Source: Tritrichomonas musculus
Taxonomy: Eukaryota > Parabasalia > Tritrichomonadida > Tritrichomonadidae
NCBI GenBank assembly: GCA_039105265.1
Contig: JAPFFF010000006.1
Location: forward strand, 4,402,001-4,466,000
DNA: 64,000 nucleotides
Direction of reading: 5' to 3'
Every line of letters begins with the position of its first letter. Position 1 is the stretch's first letter. Below are positions 41,373 through 54,202 of this stretch, piece after piece. Under the pieces are notes generated by a model. That model ran no database searches, had not been told where the DNA came from, and saw only the letters and a list, made by a program, of their open reading frames with translations. The position numbers and the translations under genes were made by a program.

Positions 41373-42741
41373 TTAATTTTCATATTCAGAATCATCATAT
41401 TCATTCAATTCTATTCCATGATCATCATATTCATCAGAGTTTTGCGATTAAGAATTGAATTTCATTTTATTATTTTTTTATGATTTGCTTCGATTCGTGG
41501 CATTATTGCTGAACTTTTGGTAAAAGATAATTTATTTGTTCTATACGATTGGTGCATTTCAAAGAATTGTGATAATAATTGAATAAAATGTAATGTTGAT
41601 TTTTTAAGCTTTTTCTTTTCTCCGGTTCCAGTATTATATACATCATTTTCAATCTCATATATTTGGTTGTCATCGCATGTTTGTTCTAAAATTGAAAATT
41701 TATCAAAATCATCTCCTTTAGAATTTTCATAATTTAAATGCGCACCAGCAAAGTTTTCACGCTTTGGTATTTGAAATTCTACTTTCAAATTGCTTTGAAA
41801 ATCCATTGCCAAAGAAGAGCGCACAGCATATCGAAATGCATTCTGCGGGGTATAATATCCTGAGAAGTGAGGGCGATAATTTCCAAAAAATTCTTCATCG
41901 GGATAAGAACTAATCCTGTCTAAACCTAAACCAAATGATGTTTCAGGATTGTTTAATATTGTTGATATTGCAATTGTAGTATTAATCAATTTTATTATAC
42001 TAATTCGATCATTGAACCATACGAATTTATTATTGGATTTTTTATTTTTGCGTAAAGATGTGCTTGAAGGTAAATTGTATATGCTTTGATATAAGGACAA
42101 AAGCAATAGCAAAGCCAACTTCGATAAGAATAATCTAAAATCAAGTTTCATGTATTGATTTCTAAACAATTCAATAATTATTGAGTAAACAAATAAATAC
42201 AAGCCAGAAGAATTATTCTTTTTTTTTTAAATTCTTTTAATGCATGTTTAATTTGGAATAATTTGATCGGGTAATCGTCCTTCATTCGACCTATGGTTGA
42301 AGTGTCATCTAAAACATTGCCATGAATCTCAAGATGAACTTTTAAGCTGTTTCTATTTATTATATCAGAATTATTGCTTATTTTTATGTCGTTGTTCATT
42401 ACTCGGTTTCTACCACTCTTTTCTGCATGCATCATATCTATTAGTGGCAAAAACTTGACTTTTTCAATGACAATTTGAAAAAAATCTTCAAAAGATATCT
42501 CTTTATTTATTAGCTTTTCAATATAAATTTCATATTGTTTGAAAGCCATTTCATGATATTCATCCAAACCTTTCTCACCATCTGTGGTTAAGTACTTTGC
42601 CTCAAAGTGTAGGTGTGAATTAATGATATTCAATAATTCCAATATATCTTGAGCCTCCTTGTCAGAAAAATGGCCATTGATTGATCTGGGTAAATGTATT
42701 ACAGTACATGGAATTTTCCAAAAGAAAGGTTGAATCAACAT
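41373..42741 (-). pseudogene. Broken P-element-like transposase
   Basis: Three overlapping open stretches on the minus strand together look like one decayed transposase. The first (42741-42178, 187 aa) contains FEAKYLTTDGEKGLDEYHEM, MMHAEKSGRNRV and DDTSTIGRMKDDYPIKLFQI. The second (42202-41462) contains LDRISSYPDEEFFGNY. The third adds an acidic tail (SDEYDDHGIELNEYDDSEYE) ending at 41373. The second stretch opens with TTG, not ATG, right at a run of about ten A, so a slip in that run is the likely break. The 'KS/KSxRN ... D.S...KM+.....LF' and 'LDRI...P.E.FFG' signatures recall the catalytic and C-terminal parts of P-element/THAP9-type transposases. The N-terminal DNA-binding part is missing. 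Confidence 0.5.
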
Positions 42742-43122
42742 TATAAAATTTTTCCAAATTCTTTCTTATAAAATAATGAAATATTTCTACGACCGATTTC
42801 TTTTTTGGTATGATCATTATTATTAATTGAACATTTCTAATCTTCTATATAAGTGGCTACCTTAGACTTTTATCCTAAATTCAAAATTATAAGCCTTGGT
42901 TTTTGTATTTACAATTGTATACAACTTGTCCGTTTAAAAATTACAATTGTAATTACAATTGTAAATACGTTATTTTCTCGATATTAGTTTTTTATTTTTA
43001 TCTTGATCTACAATTATTTTTTTATATTAAAAATGTTTTAAATAATTTAAAAATAAAAAGATAAAATAGTAAAATGTTTTTCAAATTAAATAATATTGTT
43101 TTTGATTGTTCATAAAATGAAG

Positions 43123-44580
43123 ATAGGTGGGCCACCAATGAATTTTTATAACTTTTGCACCATTAGATAGATTACATATAATAATAAAATAAAATATTAA
43201 TTATAGTTCATAAATATTAAAGATAAAGTTTTTATGAATAATTTAAATTTTCATATTTTTTTTGTAAACTATTCAAAAAATATAGATAAAATCTTTCAAA
43301 AATATTTGAAATAATTTTCTCAAAATTAAAAGAATTTAAAAAGATCATTCAATTTATATAAGAAAATTTCATTTATTAAGAATAAAAATATCTATTTTGA
43401 TTTTAAATTAATTGTTTAATTTAATTTTGTTTAAAGATATATTCTGTTGATTATAATCAAAGACAAAATATAAAAAGAAATAAATAATTTTTTCTATACC
43501 TAAAATTTTGAATAAAACAATTGAAGCATGATATAAAAATTCGATTATAATGATTTTGAAAATTTATTAGTATATGATTTATTACAAAATATATTAAAAT
43601 ATTATTTACTATTATATTTATGTTTATAATATTAGAATAAAAATATATTATGTTTATTTCTATTTAAATCGCTATATTTATAATTTTTATTGAAACTTAG
43701 TTTTTTTTGAAATTATAAAAATTCAAATAAATATAAAATAATTTTTATTTTGATTATCTTTGCTTTTTAAATTTAAAATGAAATTTCTCATTTATATATA
43801 TTTTTAATATAAAATTCTATTATGAAATTATAATATTAAAATATCTTAATTTAATTTTAAATTAAGATATTGCTTTTTCTAAAATCTCAAAATTTCAATA
43901 AGGGAAAAAATATAAAAAATATTTGAAAGCTATTTTTATAAAATGAGAGAAAATTGAATAAAAAAAAGCTGATTTTAATTTTATATGATTTTTTAATAAA
44001 GGTCCAATATTCTAGGACATATATCTGATTTTAATTTACCTTTATTTATACCAAATTTATTGTTTGACCGTTTATAATTTCTTACCAAGTGGCTCCAAAA
44101 TTGAATCATTCCGTTAACTAATTCAACTTTTTGAATGTGTTTTCCCAAATAACGTTTATCTTTGAAGTTATGTTATAACTAACTATATCAATAAAAAGCC
44201 TGGGCGATGAAGAAACTAAATATCCAAAAAGAAAACATTCAATTTTTTTATATACTTCTGAAAATTAAAAATACCTTTTATTTTAACTTTTTAGAGAAAT
44301 CTATTAATTATTTTATATTGTTTCCAGATCATTCTTGATGTATGACATAGATAATATCATAAAATAATAGAAATATGTATTTTAATTCATTTGAACTTGT
44401 GATATTGCATATCATGTATTAAAAAAAAAGTTGATGAATATTAGTTCAAAACTTAATTTAACAACTGCATCCTATCATATATGTGTTATATAAATATATA
44501 TTATGAAATTGCTGAATAATTCTTAAAATTCGAAGAAAAAAAGAACTATTTTAAAGTCAAAAAAAAAGTGGCCCACCTAT
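43123..44580. mobile_element. Candidate TIR element, non-coding
   Basis: ATAGGTGGGCCAC at 43123-43135 recurs inverted at 44568-44580. It is GC-rich in very AT-rich DNA, so the match is unlikely to be chance. The 1.46 kb between is strongly AT-rich with no gene. No target duplication could be fixed. The flanks share GATTGTT but not at the edges. The stretch from 42742 to 43122 before it also holds nothing but repeated ACAATTGTA words. Confidence 0.4.
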
Positions 44581-44935
44581 TTTCTCTTCGATTGTTTTAA
44601 TTATATATCAATTTTTATCAAACTTGTTATTAAAAATATTTTGAAATATATAATAATTTAACTTATATTATATTTTTAAAATAAAATAAAAGGAAGTTAA
44701 CTTTGAATAATTAAAGTAATTTATATTATTTGTGAATATCAAATTTTTCTTAATACACATTGAAAAATAAGTATGGGGTTTTTATTCAAATTACAAGTTA
44801 TTGTTCACTAAATATCTTGAATAATAATAATAATAAAAAGAAGCTTTTATTAAATTTCTTGTTTAATGTAATGACTATATTAGTGAGAAGACTCTTTCTC
44901 CTTTAGTGCAATCCTTTTATAATAATTGTAATTAA

Positions 44936-46504
44936 TTAATCGTCAATCCTATTCTCTTTAATTATGATATATTCGTTAGGAAAAAGTTTTGGGAATTTCT
45001 GTATAAATTCGGAATAGGTATTAAAAAGCGGATTAGTAGCAACACATTTATAATTATTATAAATCGAAATGATGAAATTACTAAGTTCTGATGGATCCAA
45101 TTTTTCATATGAATCAATCGATTCTGGAAGCTTTAAACTTTTATCATCCTGCTTTGCTGCTTTAACTTTAAAACCGAAAATTTTAATTTCACCAGATTTC
45201 AATTTACTCTTCATTTTTGATATCGTATCTTTATTTTTAGAAAAGTTAATAATTAGAATATAAGTTAGAGAATTAAGCTGCATATTAACAATGTTAGTAA
45301 ATAAGCTATTAAATACGTCGGTTTTGTCATTTGTGATAATTCCAGATAGTCGGGCAGCATCATTACTAAGAATATTCACAGAATTTGACGTTTCAGCAGA
45401 ATAAATTGATACAAAGTTTTTACAAAAAATGTCAAACAAATTATTGAAGTCAGGTATTTCTTTGAAAATGGCAGGATCAAGATTTTGATGGAAATAATTA
45501 TTCAACTCGATTAAAAGTCTAACATATTCTTCCTTTTCGGGAATATCAATTTCTTCTATGTCTTTTAATGTATTAAATAATAAGAATTTATAGTTATTAA
45601 TCATTTGCTTTAATTTATTTTTGAATTGATTAGAAAAGAATTGGACTTTATTTAATCTATTAAGTTGGTCGATTTTATTTTTGCTTTTTATAAAGAAATC
45701 ATAAAAATTGCCTCTTTCCAGATTAATTTTGATTTGCGATTGTATATGCTTTTCAATAATATTTTCCAATTTTGCTTTTTGATCTTCGACACTTTTAACA
45801 TAATCATGTGACTTGGATTGTTTTAGCAAAGGTGATATTTTTGAAAATTTTTCAAGAAATAAAAAAACAGATTCGTAATCTTCAATAAAGTTGGTTAAAT
45901 CTTGCATATTGAAACGTTTAAGCAAAAATGAAGATTTTGCAAATCCAAAAAAATCCCAAAATTGCTCTGGGGATGAAGAGATTAAAAATAATTGAAAAAT
46001 ATCTTTTGGTGTTAAATTCTTATAATCTATATTATTAATCGTATCATGAATCATTTTATTTACACCTTTAAATTGATCTTCAACTTCATTCTTGATTTTT
46101 TGGCATATCGTAATTTGAGTAAAGAGGTCTTGATTAAAAAGTTTTTGCATCTTGTAAAAAATTTGGACAACTTTCATTATATCTGAGATTAATCTCTCAT
46201 TTGCATTTTTATTGTAGTAAATATTAAAGATTTTGAATAAATTTGCTAATTCACGTATCTTATAAGCAATTTTTAGACGACGATCTATAATATTAAATTC
46301 ATTAAATTGTATTATTGGCATATAGTATTGGTCAAACGATTGTATTCCGCTTTTTAAATTCTCAAGAGATTTCTTTGTTTTTTCAAGACTTTCTTCAATT
46401 TCTGGCATTGATATTGTTTTGGCATCAAAATCTGTATAACCTTGGACCATTTGGTTAAAGACACTTGTTTTTTCTTCTAATTTCTTTTCTAAAGCAGTTG
46501 TCAT
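44936..46504 (-). CDS. Unknown helical protein, tether-complex-like composition
   Basis: The 522-residue protein begins with a coiled coil (about 1-60: LEKKLEEKTSVFNQM and ESLEKTKKSLENLKSGIQSF). It continues as a long helical rod rich in Asn, Lys, Phe and Ile, with no membrane segment or catalytic motif. An N-terminal coil followed by helical bundles, with segments such as DVFNSLFTNIVNMQLNSL, resembles subunits of vesicle-tethering complexes (exocyst, COG, GARP), but the likeness is only structural. It is an island between transposon-rich stretches, yet it has normal codon use and an intact frame, so I take it as a host gene. The next candidate element starts 188 bp upstream of its ATG. Confidence 0.75.
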   Translation of the reverse strand: MTTALEKKLEEKTSVFNQMVQGYTDFDAKTISMPEIEESLEKTKKSLENLKSGIQSFDQYYMPIIQFNEFNIIDRRLKIAYKIRELANLFKIFNIYYNKNANERLISDIMKVVQIFYKMQKLFNQDLFTQITICQKIKNEVEDQFKGVNKMIHDTINNIDYKNLTPKDIFQLFLISSSPEQFWDFFGFAKSSFLLKRFNMQDLTNFIEDYESVFLFLEKFSKISPLLKQSKSHDYVKSVEDQKAKLENIIEKHIQSQIKINLERGNFYDFFIKSKNKIDQLNRLNKVQFFSNQFKNKLKQMINNYKFLLFNTLKDIEEIDIPEKEEYVRLLIELNNYFHQNLDPAIFKEIPDFNNLFDIFCKNFVSIYSAETSNSVNILSNDAARLSGIITNDKTDVFNSLFTNIVNMQLNSLTYILIINFSKNKDTISKMKSKLKSGEIKIFGFKVKAAKQDDKSLKLPESIDSYEKLDPSELSNFIISIYNNYKCVATNPLFNTYSEFIQKFPKLFPNEYIIIKENRIDD

Positions 46505-46691
46505 CAGTAAAAATAATGATCGTTATTATCTTCGTTAACCAAATTCGGAAAAAAGTGTTAACCGCAAAAAATATGTCATATCAAATTTTCTAATACTTGC
46601 TAAAATATGTCATATTGAAAAAACAAGCAACAAGTGTCTGCATGAAAATTATTTTATATTTTTGAGCTTTTTACCCTGTTATACTACTTTT

Positions 46692-47823
46692 ACACCCCGA
46701 GCTTATTACATTTTCAAAAATAAAAATGTAATAAGAATTTTTTTTAAAAAAAAAAAAAGACGAGCTTCCAAACGAACTTATGACCCTAATTAAAAAAATT
46801 ATAAATAAGAGTATCTTGTTTAATTACAAATATATATATAAATAAAAAAATTATTTAAATTTATAATCTTATACTTATCATATATTTATAATTTTTGTTC
46901 GAAAAATCAAAGATTTTTTCCTTATTACAGTATTTCTCAAATCTTATTACATAAATTGAAAAAGCCCAAAATGTAAGAACATTAATTTTTTGGTTTTTAA
47001 ACGATTAAAAATAATATATTTATTATTTAGAATATTCAAACATTTATATATATCAAAATAAATATAAAATATTATATTAAACCATTTTATGATAGGAATA
47101 AATGGACTTTTTTATTACTTTAAAAATTGAAAGAAATTTATTATTATAAATATATAAATATTTTGGTTATTTATAGATATATAAGATTTTTTTTATGAAA
47201 TTAATAATAATATTGTATTATAATTATAGATATTATGATTATCTAAAGCAAAATGTTCGGTTGAATTAAAACGAAATTTGTCTTATTTTGTATCTTGATA
47301 TTAATAATAAATGTTTTTATATATAATCTTAAATATATAAGTATATTGTGCAATTTAATTGTCGTGAGGACAAAAAGATAATGCAATATATCCAATATTT
47401 TTGTAAAAAATACTATATAAAATACTCTGAAAATATATTTAAAGTATTGAATCCTTAAAGCAAAGTACTCAAACCTTAAAGCAAAAAATATTCAATTATT
47501 TGACAAATAAAATAATTTCAATACTCCTTAAAGCAGGAGTATTGAATTCTTATTACAAGAGACTATTGAAATTTCAGCCATATAAAACAAATTGAAAGGT
47601 CCTTATTACAGCTCGTTATTTTTGGAAAACGTTAAGTTTTTTTTATTAATTTTGTTAACCAAATTTTAATATATATATATAAATATAAAGATAAATTTGT
47701 TAACCAAAAAACTAAAAAAAAAAACGTTTTTATTTTCATGAAATATGCTCTTTTTTGGCTTTTTGAATAAATGATATTTTGATGTAATAAGAGCCGTTTA
47801 AAATAGACTTTAGCTCGGGGTGT
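46692..47823. mobile_element. MULE-like non-autonomous transposon
   Basis: The ends are ACACCCCGAGCT and its inverse AGCTCGGGGTGT. A perfect 9-bp direct repeat ACTACTTTT flanks them (46683-46691 and 47824-47832), the size expected for Mutator-like elements. The 1132 bp inside is AT-rich, non-coding, with repeated CCTTAAAGC words near 47455-47540 and a hairpin CAATACTCC...GGAGTATTG at about 47519-47544. Confidence 0.8.
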
Positions 47824-47959
47824 ACTACTTTTATTCATTAATGTAAAAACAGACTTTTTTTATAATATAAAAAAGAGATTATTTAAAATAGAGAAATAAC
47901 CATTTTTACCCAACTTTTTTTATATCACATTTCAATCGGGGAAAAATGGTTTTGTTTAA

Positions 47960-50900
47960 GGGTCGAATATCATTTTATTTTTTTCTCAAAAAGTTTAAAT
48001 TGGCATGCTCACTTTTTTAACAGAATTTTTACCAATATAAAATTTGTTTATCAAGAAGTGCTCTTTATCAATAATTTAAGCAAGTCTAATAAAGCCTGCA
48101 TATTTGGATTCATCAAGTAGTTGGTACTCTGACAAAAAAAAAGCAATTTTAATGGAAGATCAAATTAATTCAAATGAATCTCTATAAAAAATGACCGACA
48201 AAAGCCAGCGATTTACAAATTCCGCATATTAATATGCTTTACATATGAAAAACAACAGAATTTATACATTAATTTTTGATGATTAATTCTCATTTTATAT
48301 TTGCTCAAATTTTTTGCATAACAAATAATTATACGAATATTCGATATAAACAACCACTCCGCAGCTCAATAACTACTTAATTTCAGCTCTGAACCAAAAG
48401 ATTCTTTTTATATAATATATTCATTCTTATTATTCGAGAAAAAAAAACAGATTCTTGTTAATTTTTTATGGTAAAAATTTAAATTACTTAAGTTAAATGT
48501 GACTAATTAGTTTATATTACGTTACAATTACTTAAAGCATTAATTTTAAAACGGCGCCAAAATTTAAAAATTCAATGAAAAAAAATGAGACTCTATGCAA
48601 TCAAAGTATTCAATTTGATTTCATTATATAAACATATTTTAATAATAAAAATTGATTCATTTAATAGATTTTTATTTTTTATATTAAGTTTAAAATTAAT
48701 TTTTATCATAAATCTAACAGATATTTTTTTATTAAAAAAACTTGAAAATTCATTAAGGGTCGAGTTTGAGTATTCAATTTCCTCTCAATTTTTTAAAACT
48801 TTTTTGGTTGAATGAATTTTTTATTTTTTGATTTTATTTTAACATTTGTACTATTCTTGCCTTATTCTAATATAATTGGAGTTTTTTGGGGTTAAATATT
48901 TGTTATTTATGGATATATCAAAATATTATTTTTATGCTCTGAAGATTTGCTTTCTTGGCAATCGTACTTTTTTTCTTTGATGTATCCGTAGTAATATATC
49001 TTTTTCCGAATATTAAACGCTATGATCTCGTGCGTCCATTTTGTTTTATATTTTTGTCCTTCAAAATTGAATGTGCATTGAATTTCTCTCAAACTTATTC
49101 TTATCAAATTTGAATGAAAAAAGTCTTCCTCAGAATTTCATTGAATTTTTTTCTAATACCGTAATTGAGAAGGAAAAAATAATGATTAGAAACTCATTCA
49201 AACTATTTCAATGAAAAAAAATTTAATAATTATTTTTGATTTTCTAAATAAATATTAAAATATTTAAACATTTTACTTTTTATATACATCTATATTTGAT
49301 TTATTGGATATATTTCATGTTTATATAATGAACATTAAATTTGATCGAATAATATAACTAGCTAATTTCAGGATTATGCTATATAAAACTATTTTTATTT
49401 TTATAATTAATTATAATATTATTATTTATTATTAATAAATTTAATACTTTGTTTTTAAATAAGATAAGCATATTTTTTTCTTAAAATTTTACTCTAAAAA
49501 AATTTTCACTTATTTTTAAGTTAAAATTTTATGAAAATTTTAAATTCAATTCTTAAATTTTTTTTTCACAAAATATTTGAGAGGATATATTATTTTTTTA
49601 TAATATCTTTATCAATTAAGAATATTTTAAGTTTTTTATTTATATTATGATTCTTTAATTAATATTAGAATTCATATTAGATTTTATAAAACATTATAAA
49701 TATTTATATAAGGTGAGAAACGAATGTAAAATATAAATTTTAAAAATTTTTTTTCAAATTTTTTTTTCAAAAATATTATTAAATTTGAGCAGATTAAACA
49801 AATATTTTTACTAAAAAAACTATTTATTTTATATAAGAAGCATTATATATTTCATGTGATATCTAATATTTAATTTTATTTTTATTTTAAAAAAAATATT
49901 CAGAAAAAAAATTATATTTTATCTTTCTACTATTTAAATAGATTATTTATTAATATCAATGCTTATTTAAATCATAAAATATAATTATTTACTTTGTGAT
50001 GATGACAAAAAACGTGTTTGTTTTTTATTTTAATAAAGTTTGAAATTTTCACACAATTTTTTTATAAATTTTATTTATTCAATATATTATCTATATTATA
50101 TCTCGATTATAATCAATAATAAAAGTTATTAAATTTTAATATTATTATATAATAATATATATAATGTATAAAAAATTTAAATATTAGAGAAATATTAAAT
50201 ATAATGATATATAAATATTTTTATTTCAATTTAAATTCTGAAGATTCAATATATAAAAATATCTATTATCTTGATAAAAATATAAATATTAGCAATATTT
50301 ATATTAATATATATAATTAAATAAATATTTATACATATTACATATTAAAAATATACACTATAATTATAAAATATTATTGAAAATTAAAGCATAAGGCATA
50401 AAAAAATTTGAATTATTTTTAATGATAAAATCTTATTTTGAAAGAATAAAAATAATGGAGAATTTTAATTCAATTTTTGTGAAAATTCAAATTTTCTATT
50501 AAACTCGACCCTTAAAAGAGGTATTCATGTTAAGTGACTTAACGTCTTTTTGAATTTTTCTAATCTCATTATTTCCATCAATATTAAGTTAAATGCATTC
50601 AAATCAATAATTTTTAATTGGCTGCTCGATATAATCATTTTAAGAATGTCTTACACTGTTTATTTTATAAAAATTTTAATCTGATATATCTTTAATATTT
50701 CATTCAATCTTTATGATTTTTGAAAATTCCAAATATATTTACATTAATACACATAAGATTAATTAAATTATTAGATTTTTCAAATTAAATTAGATTTATA
50801 AACAGAAATAAAAAGAAATTAAAATTTTTTTCAAATATAAACTTATCATATCTTTTTTTTCAGCCTAGAATTTTATATAATACTTTTCCATATGATATTT

Positions 50901-51905
50901 TAATATATGTATTAATGTATATGTTGGTGCTTAAGATATTTATACGCTTAATTTTGAGAAAAAATGGTTTTGATTTTAATGGCTTATTTTAATGGTGTAA
51001 AATGTCATATAAAGAGTTTAAAAATATGTATTTCAAGAAATAAGAAAGTATTCAAGTATATATATCACTAAACATATTTAATGTATTTTGAATATTATTG
51101 TATTTTATTTTTTATTGTAAAAATAAAATGATTAATCAAGATATTTTAATTGATTAATTTAAAATATATTAATTCAAAAATTATTTTATTTCATTCAATA
51201 TATAAACTAATCATGTATTCAAAAAAAATGATCGCCATTTCAATAATAAATCTTTATTCAAATTATAATTATGAATTTATCTTAATATTCAATAAAATAA
51301 ACCATATTATATATATATAAATCTAATATAAAACATTACATAAAAAATAAATAAGATAATATAAATAAAATATATTAAAATATTATATAAATAAATCAGC
51401 AGCAACAAAAAAATAAATTATTTCAATTATAAAATAATCCTTTGAAATATTACTCCATTTTCATTGAAATATTTTCTTTCAAAAGAAACAACTTTTGTTA
51501 ATGATATTCAAAATTGAGAATTTAATTTCTCTAACAAAAGTTCTCCATAGCCATTTAGTCATAGAAACATTATTTATATTAATATCTCGAAATTAAACGT
51601 ATAAAACATTATATACTTTCCATTATAGCATAAATATAAAATATTTAAAATAATATTTTATTATCTTTCTAATTTCTAGGCTAGATCTCTTCATTAAATT
51701 GAATCAAACTTTTCTACTCGTGAGGAACAAAAATCAAAAAAAGCGCAACGTTACGTTGTGCGCATAAATGTGTACGATATATATTTTCAAGGAGAAAAAA
51801 TGATTCGAAAATGGGAAGGTACTTATGGGGTGTGCAAAATTTGAGAGAAAATTTGAATGAAACTCTCACAATTATTAAATGGCAGAAAATTTTGACATTC
51901 GACCC
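47960..51905. mobile_element. TTAA-flanked transposon, outer element
   Basis: GGGTCGAATATC at the left end and its near inverse GACATTCGACCC at the right end are flanked by TTAA (47956-47959 and 51906-51909). The 3946 bp include a second TTAA element (48757-50511), leaving about 2.2 kb of its own DNA. No transposase gene is recognisable. A near-palindrome GCGCAACGTTACGTTGTGCGC-type site lies at 51743-51763. TTAA target sites fit piggyBac or Kolobok-type elements. Confidence 0.7.
48757..50511. mobile_element. TTAA-flanked transposon nested in the previous one
   Basis: The inverted ends GGGTCGAGTTT / AAACTCGACCC lie directly inside TTAA (48753-48756 and 50512-50515). The 1755 bp inside is very AT-rich. 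The ends share GGGTCGA with the outer element, so the two are probably related families. One small minus-strand frame (49107-48907; contains KWTHEIIAFNIRKKIYYYGY) might be a transposase scrap but is too short to judge. Confidence 0.7.
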
Positions 51906-52163
51906 TTAAAATTTTATTAAGGGGGGAGTTCACTTTTAAATAGAAATACTTTAGAGGGCGGAAATTTTAGCAATATGCTCATCGAAACATTTAAAAATCA
52001 TATATCTAAAATTAAAATGATAAATAAGTTTTTTAAAAAATGTAGATATTGCTTTTAAAAGCACTCAATTTTTTAACCTCAAATTTAACCTAAAAAATAA
52101 ACGGTCGTTTATAAATAAAAATTTGTACAAGTTTTGATGTTTTCCCTGTAAAAATGAAGATTA

Positions 52164-52700
52164 CAGCTTCAAATTGTTCAAATGATAATATAAAAGTTAT
52201 TATTAATGATTGTTTTCAGTTTTTTTTAGCTCTTCTTCAAAGAACATAAATAATCATTTGCAATTTCTAAAACCAACAAATTTCACAGTTTCAAATTGTT
52301 CAAATGATAATATAAAAGTTATTATTAATGATTGTTTTCAGTTTTTTTTAGCTCTTCTTCAAAGAACATAAATAATCATTTGCAATTTCTAAAACCAACA
52401 AATTTCACAGTTTCAAATTGTTCATATGATAATATAAAAGTTATTATTAATGATTGTTTTCAGTTTTTTTTAGCTCTTCTTCAAAGAACATAAATAATCA
52501 TTTGCAATTTCTAAAACCAACAAATTTCACAGTTTCAAATTGTTCATATGATAATATAAAAGTTATTATTAATGATTGTTTTCAGTTTTTTTTAGCTCTT
52601 CTTCAAAGAACATAAATAATCATTTGCAATTTCTAAAACCAACAAATTTCACAGTTTCAAATTGTTCATATGATAATATAAAAGTTATTATTAATGATTA
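52164..52700. repeat. 122-bp tandem array inside the transposon, about 4.4 units
   Basis: The word TTCAAATTGTTCA starts at 52168, 52290, 52412, 52534 and 52656, exactly 122 bp apart each time. Units are almost identical. Units 1-2 have TTCAAATGAT and units 3-5 TTCATATGAT, so the array grew in at least two steps. It lies just downstream of the transposase stop. Confidence 0.97.
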
Positions 52701-52762
52701 TTTAATTATGATTTAAGTTAAATTAAACAAACATAAAAAATAATGATAAAAATTATTATAGT

Positions 52763-54106
52763 TTATTCAGAATCCTCTTTTGGTTTATAATCTCCATTTT
52801 TTGGATTTTTATTTCTTTTGGATTTATCTTTTCGATACAAAGCTTCTTGAATTCGATATTCAGGGGTGCTTCTTTCAATGGAATTATTCATACGCTCTTT
52901 TTGCCAAGTATTGATAATAAGATTATTTTTATAATCTAATGGAGGAAGATCTAAACGGTTTCGCATTTCAAGCTGAAATATTGGCCCTTCATTATGATGT
53001 AAAACAGCCAATTTGTCTCTGGTTATTTGAGAAACAGGGCAATTTATACTTTTGTCACCAAATATGAGTTGTTCTTTATGGAAGCTTTCGTTTTTTTGAG
53101 TATTTCCCAATGGAACAACATCATCGAAATCGGATAATTTTTTATCTAATATTTCTTTCAATTTTTTGGCAACATCTGGATAAAAGATACCATTTGTCCA
53201 AGTAAAATTGGTATTTTTATGTGGAAGACATTTTTTATGGTTGCCTTTCAAATGCTCAACTGTATTTTTCCAAGCTTCCTTTTTGCGTAAAACATCAATT
53301 GTTTTATCATGTATCAAAATATTATACCATTTTTTTATTTTCTTGCGAAGTTTAAAAAAACAATCAGATTGATCAGGAATCATAGATTTATATTTTTTTA
53401 ACTCTTCATCTAAATATTTGCCAAAATTAATTGAAAGGTGGTTAGGATCCTTGCACACCGTTGGATGAAAATCATCAGATTGCAATATTTTCTTATTCTT
53501 ATTATCTCCATCCAACGCAAATTTATCAATATTGTTTTTTGTTTCACCGAGTTGGTTTATGGCACGTTTCATTGCCTCAGACTCCATCATGTTTGATGCC
53601 AATTTAAACTTTTCGTCAGGGTGAAAAATAGATTGTTTATCCACAGTACCAAGTGACAATATTTTATTTCTATGACAATCTATAATGTCAAACGAACAAT
53701 GTGATGCATTTCGTCGAATAGGGTAACGTCCATCACCTGAAACCAATGAACCTTCTGTTGTTTGATTTCTAGCTTGAGCCATAGATTCTTCTGCATATTC
53801 ATTTACTTTTTGTGCTACAACTTTTTGACCATTGTAAAAACCACTTTTTGATACAAAATCATAATTCATATTTACACAAAATCTTTGAGCACTCGAAAAA
53901 GTGTTACCTGATGCAAGAGTTGAAAATGCGCATTCAATAGTAGATTTTTTCTTAGGTTTTATGTCACATTGTGTTTCAATATTTTTAGTGGTTATTTGAC
54001 TTTCAGTCTCTTCAATAATTTCTTCATTTTTTTTCATTGCATTTCTAATTTTTCTTTCTTCAGCAAGCTTCTTGATATGCTTCTTCTGCTTTTTGTTACC
54101 ACTCAT
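52763..54106 (-). CDS. DDE-type transposase, Kolobok/Mutator-like
   Basis: The intact 447-residue frame sits in the TTAA-flanked element. A Lys/Glu-rich start (1-60) is followed by SAQRFCVNMNYDFVSKSGFY. A core carries GDGRYPIRRNASHCSFDIID (first acidic site about 137), LASNMMESEAMKRAINQLG, FALDGDNKNKK (second site), CKDPNHLSINFGKYL (C..D.NH..N), EHLKGNHKKCLPHK (H..G.H..C) and PLGNTQKNESFHKEQL with SQITRDKLAVLHHNEG. The order 'D+G ... S..ME..A ... D.D ... H..N....L ... C....H ... G.TQ.NES.H ... A.L..N.G' is that of the Mutator-like/Kolobok RNase-H-fold transposases, where the Glu of NESF is the third catalytic residue. The tail is basic. It looks whole, so the element may be young. Confidence 0.7.
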   Translation of the reverse strand: MSGNKKQKKHIKKLAEERKIRNAMKKNEEIIEETESQITTKNIETQCDIKPKKKSTIECAFSTLASGNTFSSAQRFCVNMNYDFVSKSGFYNGQKVVAQKVNEYAEESMAQARNQTTEGSLVSGDGRYPIRRNASHCSFDIIDCHRNKILSLGTVDKQSIFHPDEKFKLASNMMESEAMKRAINQLGETKNNIDKFALDGDNKNKKILQSDDFHPTVCKDPNHLSINFGKYLDEELKKYKSMIPDQSDCFFKLRKKIKKWYNILIHDKTIDVLRKKEAWKNTVEHLKGNHKKCLPHKNTNFTWTNGIFYPDVAKKLKEILDKKLSDFDDVVPLGNTQKNESFHKEQLIFGDKSINCPVSQITRDKLAVLHHNEGPIFQLEMRNRLDLPPLDYKNNLIINTWQKERMNNSIERSTPEYRIQEALYRKDKSKRNKNPKNGDYKPKEDSE

Positions 54107-54202
54107 TTATGAACAACAATTTCAAGAATGAAATGTTAAGCTCTCTTTTTAAAAATTTTCATTTTCTAACGTTAATATTTGTATAATTTCAATCAGATAT
54201 AT

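Noticed and set aside
48907-49107. 66-codon minus-strand ORF as a gene
   Set aside because: It is too short, inside a TTAA element, with no recognisable motif and no upstream initiator. At most it is a transposase scrap.
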